A DNA stretch of 13,596 nucleotides, taken from NCBI GenBank assembly GCA_900769765.1, contig CAAGHW010000067.1:1-13596 (forward strand). Direction: 5' to 3'. Origin of the DNA: Bacteroidaceae bacterium. GTDB taxonomy: Bacteria > Bacteroidota > Bacteroidia > Bacteroidales > Bacteroidaceae. The translations under genes were made by a program, and so were the position numbers. Below are positions 1-7,309 of this stretch, one piece after another. The notes below the pieces were generated by a model. The model saw only the letters and a program-made list of their open reading frames with translations, did not search any database and was not told where the DNA came from. The first letter of the stretch is position 1; each line of letters begins with the position of its first letter.

Positions 1-2
1 AG

Positions 3-257
3 CCTACCAACGACATCGACGTGAATACACTTCGTGCTCTTGAGGAAGGTCTTGAGAACTTCGCCGGTTGTGCCGTTGTAATCAGCCACGACCGTTGGTT
101 CCTCGACCGTATCTGTACCCACATCATCGCATTCGAAGGTGATGGTAACGTATTCTCATTCGAAGGCTCATACTCCGATTACGAGGAGAACAAGATGCGT
201 CGTCTTGGAATTGAGGAGCCGAAGAAGGTGCGTTATCGTAAGTTGATGGAAGACTGA
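3..257 (+). CDS. ettA: EttA, energy-dependent translational throttle ABC-F ATPase (3' end only)
   Basis: Only the last 84 codons are present; the reading frame enters from the left edge. It opens inside the second Walker B region (PTNDID, the end of a typical LDEPTND motif) and continues into the switch histidine motif VISHDRWFLDR. The tail is EGSYSDYEENKMRRLG, then a short basic end, KVRYRKLMED. This combination, including the ARLG/RRLG-type C-terminal tail, is characteristic of EttA rather than Uup or other ABC-F proteins. Family knowledge: EttA is a soluble twin-ATPase protein that binds the ribosomal E site and gates entry into elongation according to the ADP/ATP ratio. The upstream ABC domain lies outside the window. 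It is followed directly by hairpin repeats rather than a classical U-tract terminator. Confidence 0.93.
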   Translation, partial: PTNDIDVNTLRALEEGLENFAGCAVVISHDRWFLDRICTHIIAFEGDGNVFSFEGSYSDYEENKMRRLGIEEPKKVRYRKLMED

Positions 258-260
258 TCC

Positions 261-383
261 TTTATTGTCTAAAAGGTTACTGACTGCGTTACGCTCGTTT
301 CTGTAGCAGGTCATTTAGGGGCAACTAAACTCTCAGCTACAGAAACTTCGCAAGCCTTATCATTAAGCCTTTTATACAATAAA
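261..383 (+). repeat. Hairpin repeat, unit 1
   Basis: This is an imperfect long hairpin starting just after the ettA stop. The outer arms, 261-276 and 368-383, are complementary over 16 bp with one mismatch. The inner arms, GTTTCTGTAGC at 297-307 and GCTACAGAAAC at 336-346, are perfectly complementary and enclose a 28-nt loop. Landmarks shared with unit 2 are ACTGCGTTACGC (283-294), TCATTTAGG in the loop (311-319) and GCAAGCCTT (350-358). It may act as an RNA 3' structure for ettA, but there is no U-tract. Confidence 0.75.
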
Positions 384-387
384 CAAT

Positions 388-501
388 ATGATGTTGGCAT
401 TATTACTGCGTTACGCAGTGCTAAAAATATCCTCATTTAGGAAACTGAATTCCGGTATTTTATATCATTGCAAGCCTTGTTCTAATGCTTTTGAGTAAAT
501 A
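388..501 (+). repeat. Hairpin repeat, unit 2
   Basis: This is a second copy of the preceding repeat, offset by about 121 bp: ACTGCGTTACGC at 405-416, TCATTTAGG at 433-441, GCAAGCCTT at 470-478. The stem sequence differs from unit 1 but still pairs: 415-432 with 454-471, allowing a few mismatches and a bulged T, around a 21-nt loop. A partial third copy is suggested by GGCATTGTTACCGGCAAGCC near 520-541, which again ends in GCAAGCCTT (533-541). Conserved ends and loop with a changed but paired stem suggest that structure, not just sequence, is maintained. Confidence 0.65.
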
Positions 502-584
502 TCATATAAACACTATTTTGGCATTGTTACCGGCAAGCCTTGTTTGACAGACATATTTGTAAATGAATTTTTGAACTTGCAGCT

Positions 585-815
585 ATGATTCCTATATTGT
601 TATATATTATCTACAAGAAGAAGGGAAAGGATATTTCCCGGGCTGCAAAGAAAATGCTCAGTAATGCCAAGGCAAGAAGAATGCTGAAAAAGGCCGAAAA
701 AATGTCTGGAGACATGCCTGTAAATATGCGTGGAAACAGGAGAAAACCTATCAGAAATGTGTATCGTAGATTCAAAAACAATAGATTCAATCGTAAAAGA
801 GCTCGAAATAGATGA
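585..815 (+). CDS. Possible small basic protein (doubtful)
   Basis: This is a 76-residue open frame with a short hydrophobic start (MIPILLYIIY) followed by a very Lys/Arg-rich remainder (for example AKKMLSNAKARRMLKKAEK and a C-terminal run of RRFKNNRFNRKRARNR type). I do not recognise a family. It overlaps the first 59 bases of the aminotransferase gene in another frame, which counts against it unless the two are translationally coupled. No clear promoter or ribosome-binding site was found. It could equally be a chance frame in the aminotransferase 5' leader, or the remnant of a gene degraded upstream. Confidence 0.2.
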   Translation: MIPILLYIIYKKKGKDISRAAKKMLSNAKARRMLKKAEKMSGDMPVNMRGNRRKPIRNVYRRFKNNRFNRKRARNR

Positions 816-2058
816 TATTCGCTCTGCGTCTATCCGTCAGATTGGGGCTGTGGTGCGTGCAGTAGAGGCGCGTACCGGCGTTGAGTATATCCATTTTGAA
901 ATGGGTGTTCCGGGGTTGCCGCCTTCGGCTGTCGGTGTAAAGGCCGAGTGCGAGGCTTTGCAGCGCGGTGTGGCTTCTGTTTACCCCATTATCGATGGTA
1001 TTCCTGAAATCAAGGAACAGGCTTCGCGCTTCGTAAAGGCATTCCTTGATGCGGATATCAATCCTCAGGGTTGCATTCCTACGGTCGGTTCCATGCAGGC
1101 TGCATTCGCTTCTTTGATGCTCGTTTCGCAACTCGACAAGAAACGTGATACAGTATTGTATATCGATCCCGGGTTTCCTGTGCAGAAACTTCAGGCGCAG
1201 GTAATTGGGGTAAATGTTGCTTCGTTTGATATTGCCGATTTTCGTGGAAAGGCTCTTGAGGCAAAGCTCGAAGAGTTTTATGCAAAGGGAAATATCGGTG
1301 CGGTGCTTTATTCTACTCCGAATAATCCTACTTGGATGACTCTTACCGATGAAGAGCTTGAGATTATCGGTCGTCTCTCGGCAAAATACGATGTTCTTGT
1401 CATTGAGGATCTGGCATATATGACAATGGATTTCCGTTGTGATATGAGTCGTCCTTTTGAGCCTCCGTACCAACCGAGTGTGTCGAAATATACCGACAAT
1501 TATATTCTTCTTATAAGTGCATCGAAAATATTCAGTTATGCCGGTCAGCGCATTGCATTGGCTTGCATATCGGACAAGTTGTTTGCACGTCACTACGACT
1601 CTTTGAAAGAGCGCTACGGCATGGCGCGTTTCGGTGCGGCTTTTGCGTATGCATTCCTGTACTCATTCTCTTCGGGTGTTTCACACTCGGCGCAATGTGC
1701 TATGGCGGCAATGCTTAAGGCTGCATGCGATGGGGAGTACAATTTCGTGGGTGATATAAAGGAGTATGCTGAGCGTACGGCACGAATTAAGGAAATCCTG
1801 TTGCGTAACGGTTTTGATGTCGTGTATGATACCGATGGCGAAGAGCCTGTCAGCGACGGTTTCTTCTTTACTATAGGCTACAAAGATATGCCTGGTGGTG
1901 AGTTGCTGAAAGAGCTGTTGTATTATGGTATAAGCGGTATCGACCTTGCAACGACAGGAGCGACACGTAACGGAATACGTGCATGTTCGTCAAACATCAA
2001 GCCGCACCATTATGCAATGCTTGAAGAAAGACTTGAGCTATTTAACAAAAATCATTGA
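757..2058 (+). CDS. Pyridoxal-phosphate-dependent aminotransferase, class I/II fold
   Basis: A 433-residue cytoplasmic enzyme of fold-type I, close to the usual 390-430 length for the family. Numbering from ATG 757, visible landmarks are YSTPNNPT (186-192, with Asn190 expected to contact the cofactor), VIEDLAY (215-221, Asp218 pairing with the pyridine nitrogen), SASK (Lys257, the expected Schiff-base lysine) and GIRACSS (Arg408, the usual substrate carboxylate arginine). Family knowledge: such enzymes move an amino group between an amino acid and a 2-oxo acid; the specific substrate cannot be read here. A GTG at 730 would add nine residues, and a stop at 721-723 rules out anything longer. 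ATG 757 is preferred because AGGAG lies upstream of it and the added residues look non-conserved. The hexosaminidase gene begins 13 bp after its stop, suggesting co-transcription. Confidence 0.9.
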   Translation: MCIVDSKTIDSIVKELEIDDIRSASIRQIGAVVRAVEARTGVEYIHFEMGVPGLPPSAVGVKAECEALQRGVASVYPIIDGIPEIKEQASRFVKAFLDADINPQGCIPTVGSMQAAFASLMLVSQLDKKRDTVLYIDPGFPVQKLQAQVIGVNVASFDIADFRGKALEAKLEEFYAKGNIGAVLYSTPNNPTWMTLTDEELEIIGRLSAKYDVLVIEDLAYMTMDFRCDMSRPFEPPYQPSVSKYTDNYILLISASKIFSYAGQRIALACISDKLFARHYDSLKERYGMARFGAAFAYAFLYSFSSGVSHSAQCAMAAMLKAACDGEYNFVGDIKEYAERTARIKEILLRNGFDVVYDTDGEEPVSDGFFFTIGYKDMPGGELLKELLYYGISGIDLATTGATRNGIRACSSNIKPHHYAMLEERLELFNKNH

Positions 2059-2071
2059 TAATAATTATATT

Positions 2072-3727
2072 ATGAAAAAAATACTGCTTTTGTTGCTATG
2101 TATCTTCGCGCTCTCTTTGAATGCGCAGGAACTGTCAATTATCCCACAGCCGGCAAAGGTTGAGGTAAAGGGTGGTGATTTCCTTTTCGAGAACGGAACA
2201 GTCCTGTATTTTCCAAAGGCTGTAAGTTGCGATGTCGTAAATGTTGCAGAACAGTTTGCAGCAACATTTGGTGTTGCTACAGGGCTTGAGTTGAAGATGT
2301 CGGGCTATAAGTCGTTTGAAAAGGCGAACAAGAGCAAAAAAGCAAAAATAATTCTCGTCGTTGACGATGCTTTGGCCGATGAGGAATACAAGTTGGATGT
2401 TGCTGACAATACTATTGTTGCTACAGCGGCAAAGCCGGCGGGCTTCTTCTATGCATTCCAGACATTAAAGCAGCTTATGCCTCGCAATGTTATGGCTGGC
2501 GTGTTCGATGGTAATATAAAGGAGTGGAGTGTTCCTGCGGTCGAAATAGAGGATGCGCCGCGTTTCGGATGGCGTGGATTCATGCTCGATGAGGGTCGTC
2601 ACTTTTATGGCAAGGATGAGATAAAGAAGATAATCGATGTTATGGCTGCCTATAAGATGAATCGTTTCCATTGGCATCTTACAGAAGACCAGGGCTGGCG
2701 CATTGAGATACAGAAATATCCGAAGCTTACACAGGTTGGCGCATGGCGCGACAGTAAGGTGTGTGCATGGGGCGATGTGAAGCCCGACGGAATCCGCTAT
2801 GGCGGTTTCTATACACGCGAGGATATTAAAGAGGTTGTGGAGTATGCAAAGGAGCGTTTTGTCGAGATTGTTCCCGAGGTTGATATACCTGGACACTCAC
2901 AGGCTGCAGTAGCTTCATATCCCGAATTCCTTTCGTGTGACCCCGAGAACAAACACGAAGTGTGGTTGTGGCAGGGTGTGTCGAGCGATGTCATAAATGT
3001 TGCCAATCCGCAGGCTGTACAGTTTGCAAAGGATGTCATCGACGAACTTACCGAGCTGTTCCCATTCGGTTATATACATCTTGGCGGTGATGAGTGTCCT
3101 ACATGGAAGTGGGAGCGCAATGCGGAGTGTCAGGCTCTTTTGAAGGAGATTGGCTCTACAAATTACCGCGACCTTCAGATACATTTCTACAAGCAGTTGA
3201 AAGACCATATAGCGCAGAAACCTGCAGAGCAACAGCGTAAGCTTATCTTCTGGAACGAGGTGCTGCACGGTAATACTACGTCTCTTGGCGATGATATAAC
3301 CATCATGGCTTGGATTGGTGCCGATGGCGCAGCAAAGGATGCGGCTCAAAGAGGAATGAATACGATTCTTTCCCCTCAGATTCCTTATTATATAAACCGC
3401 AAGCAGTCAGACTTGCCCACAGAACCGCATTCGCAGGGTTATGGTACAGAGACCGTTGAGCGCGTTTACGATTATAAGCCGATGAATAATGTACCTCAAG
3501 AACTGCAAGGTAAATATATGGGTGTACAGGCTAATTTCTGGACAGAGTGGGTTGTTGAGCCTGAGATTGTCCAATACCTTATGTTGCCTCGTCTGGCAGC
3601 CGTTGCCGAGGCCGGGTGGACTCTTGCCGAGAGACGCGATTACAAGAGTTTCTTGGAACGTTTACAGGGCGAGCAGGTATATTACCGTTTAAGGGGTGTC
3701 GATTTCGGAAAACACGTTTTCAAGTAA
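2072..3727 (+). CDS. Beta-N-acetylhexosaminidase, glycoside hydrolase family 20
   Basis: A 551-residue exported enzyme. ATG 2072 is chosen because it starts a clear signal peptide, MKKILLLLLCIFALSLNA, with likely cleavage before Gln19. The same frame is open upstream to 1946, but that part lies inside the aminotransferase gene. Residues about 20-145 match the GH20 N-terminal alpha/beta domain. The TIM-barrel catalytic domain follows, with WRGFMLDEGRHFYG (Arg168 expected to bind the sugar), FHWHLTEDQGWRIEI, VPEVDIPGHSQAA and the catalytic pair in HLGGDECP (Asp340-Glu341). WNEVLHG, MAWIGADG and FWTEWV supply aromatic pocket residues. Family knowledge: GH20 enzymes release terminal GlcNAc or GalNAc by substrate-assisted catalysis, so a periplasmic or surface role in host glycan or chitobiose breakdown is likely. 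It is the second gene of a pair with the aminotransferase and ends at a strong terminator. Confidence 0.96.
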   Translation: MKKILLLLLCIFALSLNAQELSIIPQPAKVEVKGGDFLFENGTVLYFPKAVSCDVVNVAEQFAATFGVATGLELKMSGYKSFEKANKSKKAKIILVVDDALADEEYKLDVADNTIVATAAKPAGFFYAFQTLKQLMPRNVMAGVFDGNIKEWSVPAVEIEDAPRFGWRGFMLDEGRHFYGKDEIKKIIDVMAAYKMNRFHWHLTEDQGWRIEIQKYPKLTQVGAWRDSKVCAWGDVKPDGIRYGGFYTREDIKEVVEYAKERFVEIVPEVDIPGHSQAAVASYPEFLSCDPENKHEVWLWQGVSSDVINVANPQAVQFAKDVIDELTELFPFGYIHLGGDECPTWKWERNAECQALLKEIGSTNYRDLQIHFYKQLKDHIAQKPAEQQRKLIFWNEVLHGNTTSLGDDITIMAWIGADGAAKDAAQRGMNTILSPQIPYYINRKQSDLPTEPHSQGYGTETVERVYDYKPMNNVPQELQGKYMGVQANFWTEWVVEPEIVQYLMLPRLAAVAEAGWTLAERRDYKSFLERLQGEQVYYRLRGVDFGKHVFK

Positions 3728-3745
3728 TATAGTTAATTTTATTAT

Positions 3746-3782
3746 AAAAATCCGACAGGTAGTGGCCCGTCGGATTTTTTTT
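3746..3782 (+). terminator. Rho-independent terminator after hexosaminidase gene
   Basis: Stem AAAAATCCGAC / GTCGGATTTTT with a 12-nt loop runs into eight consecutive T. It sits 18 bp after the hexosaminidase stop and is the clearest classical terminator in the window. Confidence 0.93.
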
Positions 3783-4790
3783 GCATGGATTTTATGGAAT
3801 TGCCGCTCTTGTAGACTTTATGGCAAAAACATGATTTTGTATTGAGTCTCCCCAAAACAATCTTTGCTGCTTTCTTTTATTTCGGACGGTAATGGGGTGT
3901 GGTCGAGTGGAAACAGGGCGATGTGGTCTTGTATATTTCTATTGTTTTGCCCGAACATTGAAGTCTGCAGCTTCTTTGGTCTGTTTTTCTGTTCCGTTCA
4001 GGTATTTTGCTCTCTTTTTTCGAAGTTTTTCTATTTTACACATTCCGCTACATGTTGTTTTGTAGGGTAATAGTTTGTGTATCAATATTTTAGCGCGTAT
4101 TTAAGCGCGTGAGAATCAAAAAAAATCATCAATCCCGTATAATGGTGCAATTTTTTAGAAAATTTACGTCATTAGTTCCTTCTTCTCTGTTTTTGCGCGA
4201 AAAACAATCCTTTACAAAAGGAATATTTTATAAATATACATAGTCTTTGCGTTAAATAGGTTACATTACTTTGTAAATACATTTGTATATCAGTATTGTT
4301 CTTGTGTATCGCTTTGTAAATTGTGAGTAAAAGGGTAGTGTGTTTTTGTTTGTTGCGTTACAAATGTTTTGACGCCGTTGTCATAATTTGATTATTTGCT
4401 ACACGGTTATCAACAGGTAGTTATGAACAGGGTTGATAGCTATATGCATATTTTATACATATATTAAATAATTGCTTAATTTGCTAAAAATCAGTAGTTT
4501 ATTTGTTATTTGTTGTAGCTGTTAATAAAGATATTTGCATCTATTTTTGTGTAGTGCTTGATTTCTTGCATAAATAGGTCTGTTTTTGTTATTTTAAGTT
4601 GCTATCTATCAGTATTTTAGTGTCGATTTATAAAGTTACTTCTAATCAGTGTGTCTCTGCCGATTCTTTCGGCTGTTTTGTTTTTGCTCATACTTTGGAT
4701 GCATTCTCTGTTCCTGTTGTGTCAAAATGTATAGTGTAAACATTTGTAATCTGCATAAAATTGACGGCAAAAATAATTTCTCTTCTTTGC
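3783..4790. other. Long T-rich region without a convincing gene
   Basis: Roughly 1 kb is rich in T on the plus strand and very AT-rich beyond about 4080. A 68-codon frame at 3864-4070 is Phe/Cys-rich, resembles no family and looks like a by-product of T-richness. No tRNA or rRNA was seen. Small elements inside are a direct repeat AGCGCGT at 4092-4098 and 4104-4110, several TTTGTAAA/TTTACAAA words (4211, 4270, 4313, 4358) and DnaA-box-like words at 4407-4415 (TTATCAACA), 4421-4429 (TTATGAACA) and 4520-4528 (complement TTATTAACA). It could be a long regulatory leader, a decayed gene, an sRNA locus or an origin-like region. None of these is established. Confidence 0.6.
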
Positions 4791-4821
4791 TTGTTTTTGT
4801 TTTGTGTTGTAATTAACTTTG
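4791..4821 (+). promoter_or_regulatory. Promoter for XRE regulator gene
   Basis: TTG at 4791-4793, a 20-bp spacer and TAACTTTG at 4814-4821 match the Bacteroidetes -33/-7 promoter pattern (TTTG, 19-21 bp, TAnnTTTG). The -33 element is only partial (CTTG). The implied transcript start is near 4828, giving a leader of about 40 nt before ATG 4871. Confidence 0.55.
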
Positions 4822-4856
4822 TAAAGTTTTAGTGTGAAAACAATTGTAATTTACAA
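4815..4856. promoter_or_regulatory. Two inverted repeats, possible autoregulatory operators
   Basis: AACTTT-GT-AAAGTT at 4815-4828 is a perfect inverted repeat lying on the -7 element. TTGTAA-T-TTACAA at 4844-4856 is a second one between the promoter and the start codon. Both carry TTTGTAA/TTACAA half-sites. Because the downstream gene encodes a helix-turn-helix protein, binding by its own product is a reasonable inference, but nothing here proves it. Confidence 0.45.
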
Positions 4857-4870
4857 AAACTGCATATTTT

Positions 4871-5398
4871 ATGAACGAGCGTGATAGGATTGAATTGCTG
4901 ATGAAAAGTTATAATTTGTCGCCATCGCAATTTGCTGACAAAACAGGAATACAGCGCGCGTCTGTATCTCATATCTTAAGTGGAAGAAATAAACCGAGTC
5001 TCGAGGTGATGCTTAAGATTTACGAGGCTTTTCCGGGTTTGAGTATGGAATGGCTTATGGCTGGTATTGGTGAAGGCCCTTCCGGTAATACTCCTATAGT
5101 AAAAGAGGTGTCAGTACAGTCTGCCGAGGGCCTGTTTGCAACTTTTGACGATGTAGCAGAGGTGGAAACAATCTCTAATCCTGTAGCAAACGAGACGGTG
5201 GCGGATGCTGTCGCACGAAAGAGCAAGGCTGAAAAGCCACGCAGGGATGATGCGGCGGTGCAGGTCGAAAAGGGTGTACGTAGAGTTTCTCAGGCACGTA
5301 CAACGGTGCAGACGGCTGTAGCTCAACGAAAAATAAAGGAAATACGTGTATTCTATACAGATGGCACGTATGAGGTATTGCTTCCTGAACGGGGTTGA
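4871..5398 (+). CDS. XRE-family helix-turn-helix transcriptional regulator
   Basis: A 175-residue predicted DNA-binding protein. Residues about 4-65 form a Cro/C1-type domain: LSPSQFADKTGIQRASVSHI covers the two recognition helices, followed by LSGRNKPSLEVMLKIYEAFP and MEWLMAGIGEG. The middle (about 70-150) is Ala/Val/Glu/Arg-rich and likely disordered. The end, KIKEIRVFYTDGTYEVLLPE, resembles the C-terminal strand-rich signature of a common Bacteroidales regulator subfamily. Family knowledge: XRE proteins bind operators as dimers through this domain; ligand and targets are unknown here. It has its own promoter and lies upstream of pyrK, separated by 225 bp and a hairpin, so it is probably a separate unit. 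Inverted repeats over its promoter suggest self-control. Confidence 0.88.
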   Translation: MNERDRIELLMKSYNLSPSQFADKTGIQRASVSHILSGRNKPSLEVMLKIYEAFPGLSMEWLMAGIGEGPSGNTPIVKEVSVQSAEGLFATFDDVAEVETISNPVANETVADAVARKSKAEKPRRDDAAVQVEKGVRRVSQARTTVQTAVAQRKIKEIRVFYTDGTYEVLLPERG

Positions 5399-5488
5399 TA
5401 AAAGGCTGTGGTATCGCGGTTGTATCCAGGATGCGACGTCGGCGCTCTTCCACTCAGGCGCGATTATGGTGGTTATATGAAATATACA

Positions 5489-5522
5489 TATGTGGGCAGT
5501 CGATGGGCTGCCCATATATTTT
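5489..5522 (+). terminator. Probable terminator after XRE regulator gene
   Basis: An 11-bp stem (TATGTGGGCAG / CTGCCCATATA, one G-U pair) with an 8-nt loop is followed by only four T, so termination may be incomplete. The 90 bp between the regulator stop and this hairpin show no recognisable feature. Confidence 0.65.
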
Positions 5523-5552
5523 GAGCATAATCCTAATTTATCTCTTTTCTAT

Positions 5553-5584
5553 TTTGATTGTAGATGAAAAATGTGTTATCTTCG
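5553..5584 (+). promoter_or_regulatory. Promoter for pyrK-pyrD
   Basis: TTTG at 5553-5556, a 20-bp spacer and TATCTTCG at 5577-5584 give a near-ideal Bacteroidetes promoter (one mismatch to TAnnTTTG). The expected transcript start is near 5591, about 33 nt before ATG 5624, leaving no room for a long attenuator leader. Confidence 0.7.
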
Positions 5585-5623
5585 CAATAATTGAATTAAA
5601 GTAATATACAATAACAATATTTT

Positions 5624-6391
5624 ATGAAAAAGGTTCTTGTCGATTTGACAATTAAAGAGGTGCAGCATGTCAATGCCAACTGTGTCTTGTTGGTTATGTG
5701 CAGCGAAACATCTCTTCCGGTTACGCTTCCGGGGCAATTTGCTGAGTTGCGTGTGGATAACACCCCTTCTGTTGTGTTGCGTCGTCCTATTTCGGTTCAT
5801 AGCTTCGATGCCGAGAAAAACGAAATTGGTTTCCTGGTACAGGTTGTTGGTGACGGCACACGCTGGCTTGCGTCGCTCGAGGCGGGTGATAAGGTGAATA
5901 CTTTGATGCCGCTTGGTAACGGCTTTACAATGCCTGCTGAGCGCGGTGGCCGTTATCTGCTTGTAGGTGGCGGTGTAGGTTCTGCTCCGTTGTATTACCT
6001 TGCCGAGCAGTTGAAGAAGAACGGCAACGATTTTGTGATTCTCATAGGTGCGCGTGCTGCGAAAGACCTTTATCGTCGCGACGCATACGAAGCTCTCGGC
6101 CGAGTTGAATATACAACCGAAGACGGCTCGTTGGGTGAGAAAGGTTATGTGACAAACCACTCTGTTCTTGCTGAAAAGTTTGATGGAATATTTACTTGCG
6201 GTCCCAAGCCTATGATGCTTGCCGTTGCAAAGTATGCACGCGAGAATGGTATTGCTTGTGAGGTTTCTCTTGAAAACAAGATGGCATGTGGCCTTGGAGC
6301 TTGCCTTTGTTGCGTAGAGGACACCAAGGAGGGTCACAGATGTGTTTGTACAGATGGTCCGGTATTTTCAATAGATGAACTAAAATGGTAA
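5624..6391 (+). CDS. pyrK: Dihydroorotate dehydrogenase B, electron-transfer subunit
   Basis: A 255-residue cytoplasmic iron-sulfur flavoprotein that passes electrons from PyrD to NAD+ in pyrimidine synthesis. The N-terminal beta-barrel carries the FAD motif RRPIS (53-57). The Rossmann half has GGGVGSAP (115-122) and CGPKPMM for NAD. The C-terminal [2Fe-2S] ligands are Cys222, Cys227, Cys230 and Cys242 in MACGLGACLCC and CTDGPVF, matching the PyrK pattern of C-x4-C-x2-C then a final Cys before TDGPVF. The length is normal. ATG 5624 is the only sensible start and sits just behind a good promoter. The stop overlaps the pyrD start by 7 nt, indicating translational coupling of the two subunits. 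Confidence 0.96.
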   Translation: MKKVLVDLTIKEVQHVNANCVLLVMCSETSLPVTLPGQFAELRVDNTPSVVLRRPISVHSFDAEKNEIGFLVQVVGDGTRWLASLEAGDKVNTLMPLGNGFTMPAERGGRYLLVGGGVGSAPLYYLAEQLKKNGNDFVILIGARAAKDLYRRDAYEALGRVEYTTEDGSLGEKGYVTNHSVLAEKFDGIFTCGPKPMMLAVAKYARENGIACEVSLENKMACGLGACLCCVEDTKEGHRCVCTDGPVFSIDELKW

Positions 6392-7296
6392 AGACTAATG
6401 TTAAAATAGGCGGTCTTGAACTGAAGAATCCTGTTCTCACCGCATCCGGCACATTCGGCTATGGTCTTGAATTTGCCGATTTCGTAGATTTAAACAAGTT
6501 GGGAGGTTTTATTGTAAAAGGAACAACCCTTAATCATCGCGAAGGAAATCCCTATCCACGCAGTGCTGAAACTCCAATGGGAATGTTGAATGCTGTTGGT
6601 TTGCAGAACAAGGGTGTCGATTACTTTGCACAGAATATATATCCTCAGCTTAAAGACCTTGATACAAATGTTATAGTAAATGTCTCAGGTGCCTGCATTG
6701 ATGATTATGTGGCGTGTGCCGAGAAGGTTGCTGCTCTTGACAAGATACCTGCCATTGAGTTGAATATCTCTTGCCCTAACGTTAAACAGGGCGGTATGGC
6801 GTTCGGTGTTATGCCTGCATCAGCTGCAGAGGTTGTTTCAGCTGTACGCAAGGTTTATCCAAAGACCTTGATTGTAAAGTTGTCGCCTAATGTTACCGAT
6901 ATTACAGAGATTGCGCGTGCTGTAGAGGGTGCGGGTGCAGATAGTGTGTCGTTGATTAACACTCTTTTGGGTATGGCTATCGATTCGGAGAAACGTCGTC
7001 CGATACTATCTACAATCACTGGTGGTATGAGTGGTCCTGCTGTTAAGCCAATTGCATTGCGTATGGTTTGGCAGGTTGCCAAGGCTGTCAAGATTCCTGT
7101 AGTGGGTATCGGTGGTATTACCACCGGTGCTGATGCTATTGAATTCCTCCTTGCCGGTGCAAGTGCCATTGAGGTGGGTACTGCAAACTTTATGAATCCT
7201 GCAGTAACAGGTGAGATAGTTGATTATATTGAAAATTACCTCGTACGTCACAATATGAACTCCGTTGATGAACTTATCGGTGCGTTGCAAGTGTGA
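6385..7296 (+). CDS. pyrD: Dihydroorotate dehydrogenase B (NAD+), catalytic subunit
   Basis: A 303-residue class 1B dihydroorotate dehydrogenase, an FMN TIM-barrel that oxidises dihydroorotate to orotate, the fourth step of UMP synthesis. ASGTFGYG (20-27) and GFIVKGTT (41-48, Lys46) lie at the FMN site. The catalytic base is Cys130 in ELNISCPN; Cys rather than Ser, together with the adjacent pyrK, marks class 1B. KLSPNV (165-170), INTLLGMAID (191-200), GIGGI (241-245) and AGASAIEVGTA (257-267) complete the phosphate- and flavin-binding loops. Length and start are standard. It overlaps pyrK by 7 nt and is followed by a long terminator hairpin, so the pair forms a two-gene unit. Confidence 0.97.
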   Translation: MVKTNVKIGGLELKNPVLTASGTFGYGLEFADFVDLNKLGGFIVKGTTLNHREGNPYPRSAETPMGMLNAVGLQNKGVDYFAQNIYPQLKDLDTNVIVNVSGACIDDYVACAEKVAALDKIPAIELNISCPNVKQGGMAFGVMPASAAEVVSAVRKVYPKTLIVKLSPNVTDITEIARAVEGAGADSVSLINTLLGMAIDSEKRRPILSTITGGMSGPAVKPIALRMVWQVAKAVKIPVVGIGGITTGADAIEFLLAGASAIEVGTANFMNPAVTGEIVDYIENYLVRHNMNSVDELIGALQV

Positions 7297-7309
7297 TTTC
7301 TTGTTTATA

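Noticed and set aside
261..541. CRISPR array
   Set aside because: Repeat spacing is about 121 bp, similarity is confined to short blocks, and there are no uniform spacers or cas genes.
787..1593. 268-codon minus-strand frame opposite the aminotransferase
   Set aside because: It is antisense to a gene with complete family motifs. Its translation is Cys/His/Arg-rich with no recognisable domain.
1946..2071. Upstream extension of the hexosaminidase reading frame
   Set aside because: It overlaps the aminotransferase coding end, and the signal peptide starts only at 2072.
3864..4070. 68-codon plus-strand frame in the long non-coding tract
   Set aside because: Phe/Cys/Ser-rich composition is what T-rich DNA gives by chance. 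No family resemblance, promoter or ribosome-binding site was seen.
5399..5623. Pyrimidine attenuator leader before pyrK
   Set aside because: The promoter at 5553-5584 puts the transcript start about 33 nt from the ATG, and the hairpin at 5489-5522 lies upstream of it.
5576..6337. 253-codon minus-strand frame opposite pyrK
   Set aside because: It lies entirely antisense to a well-supported gene and has no recognisable domain.
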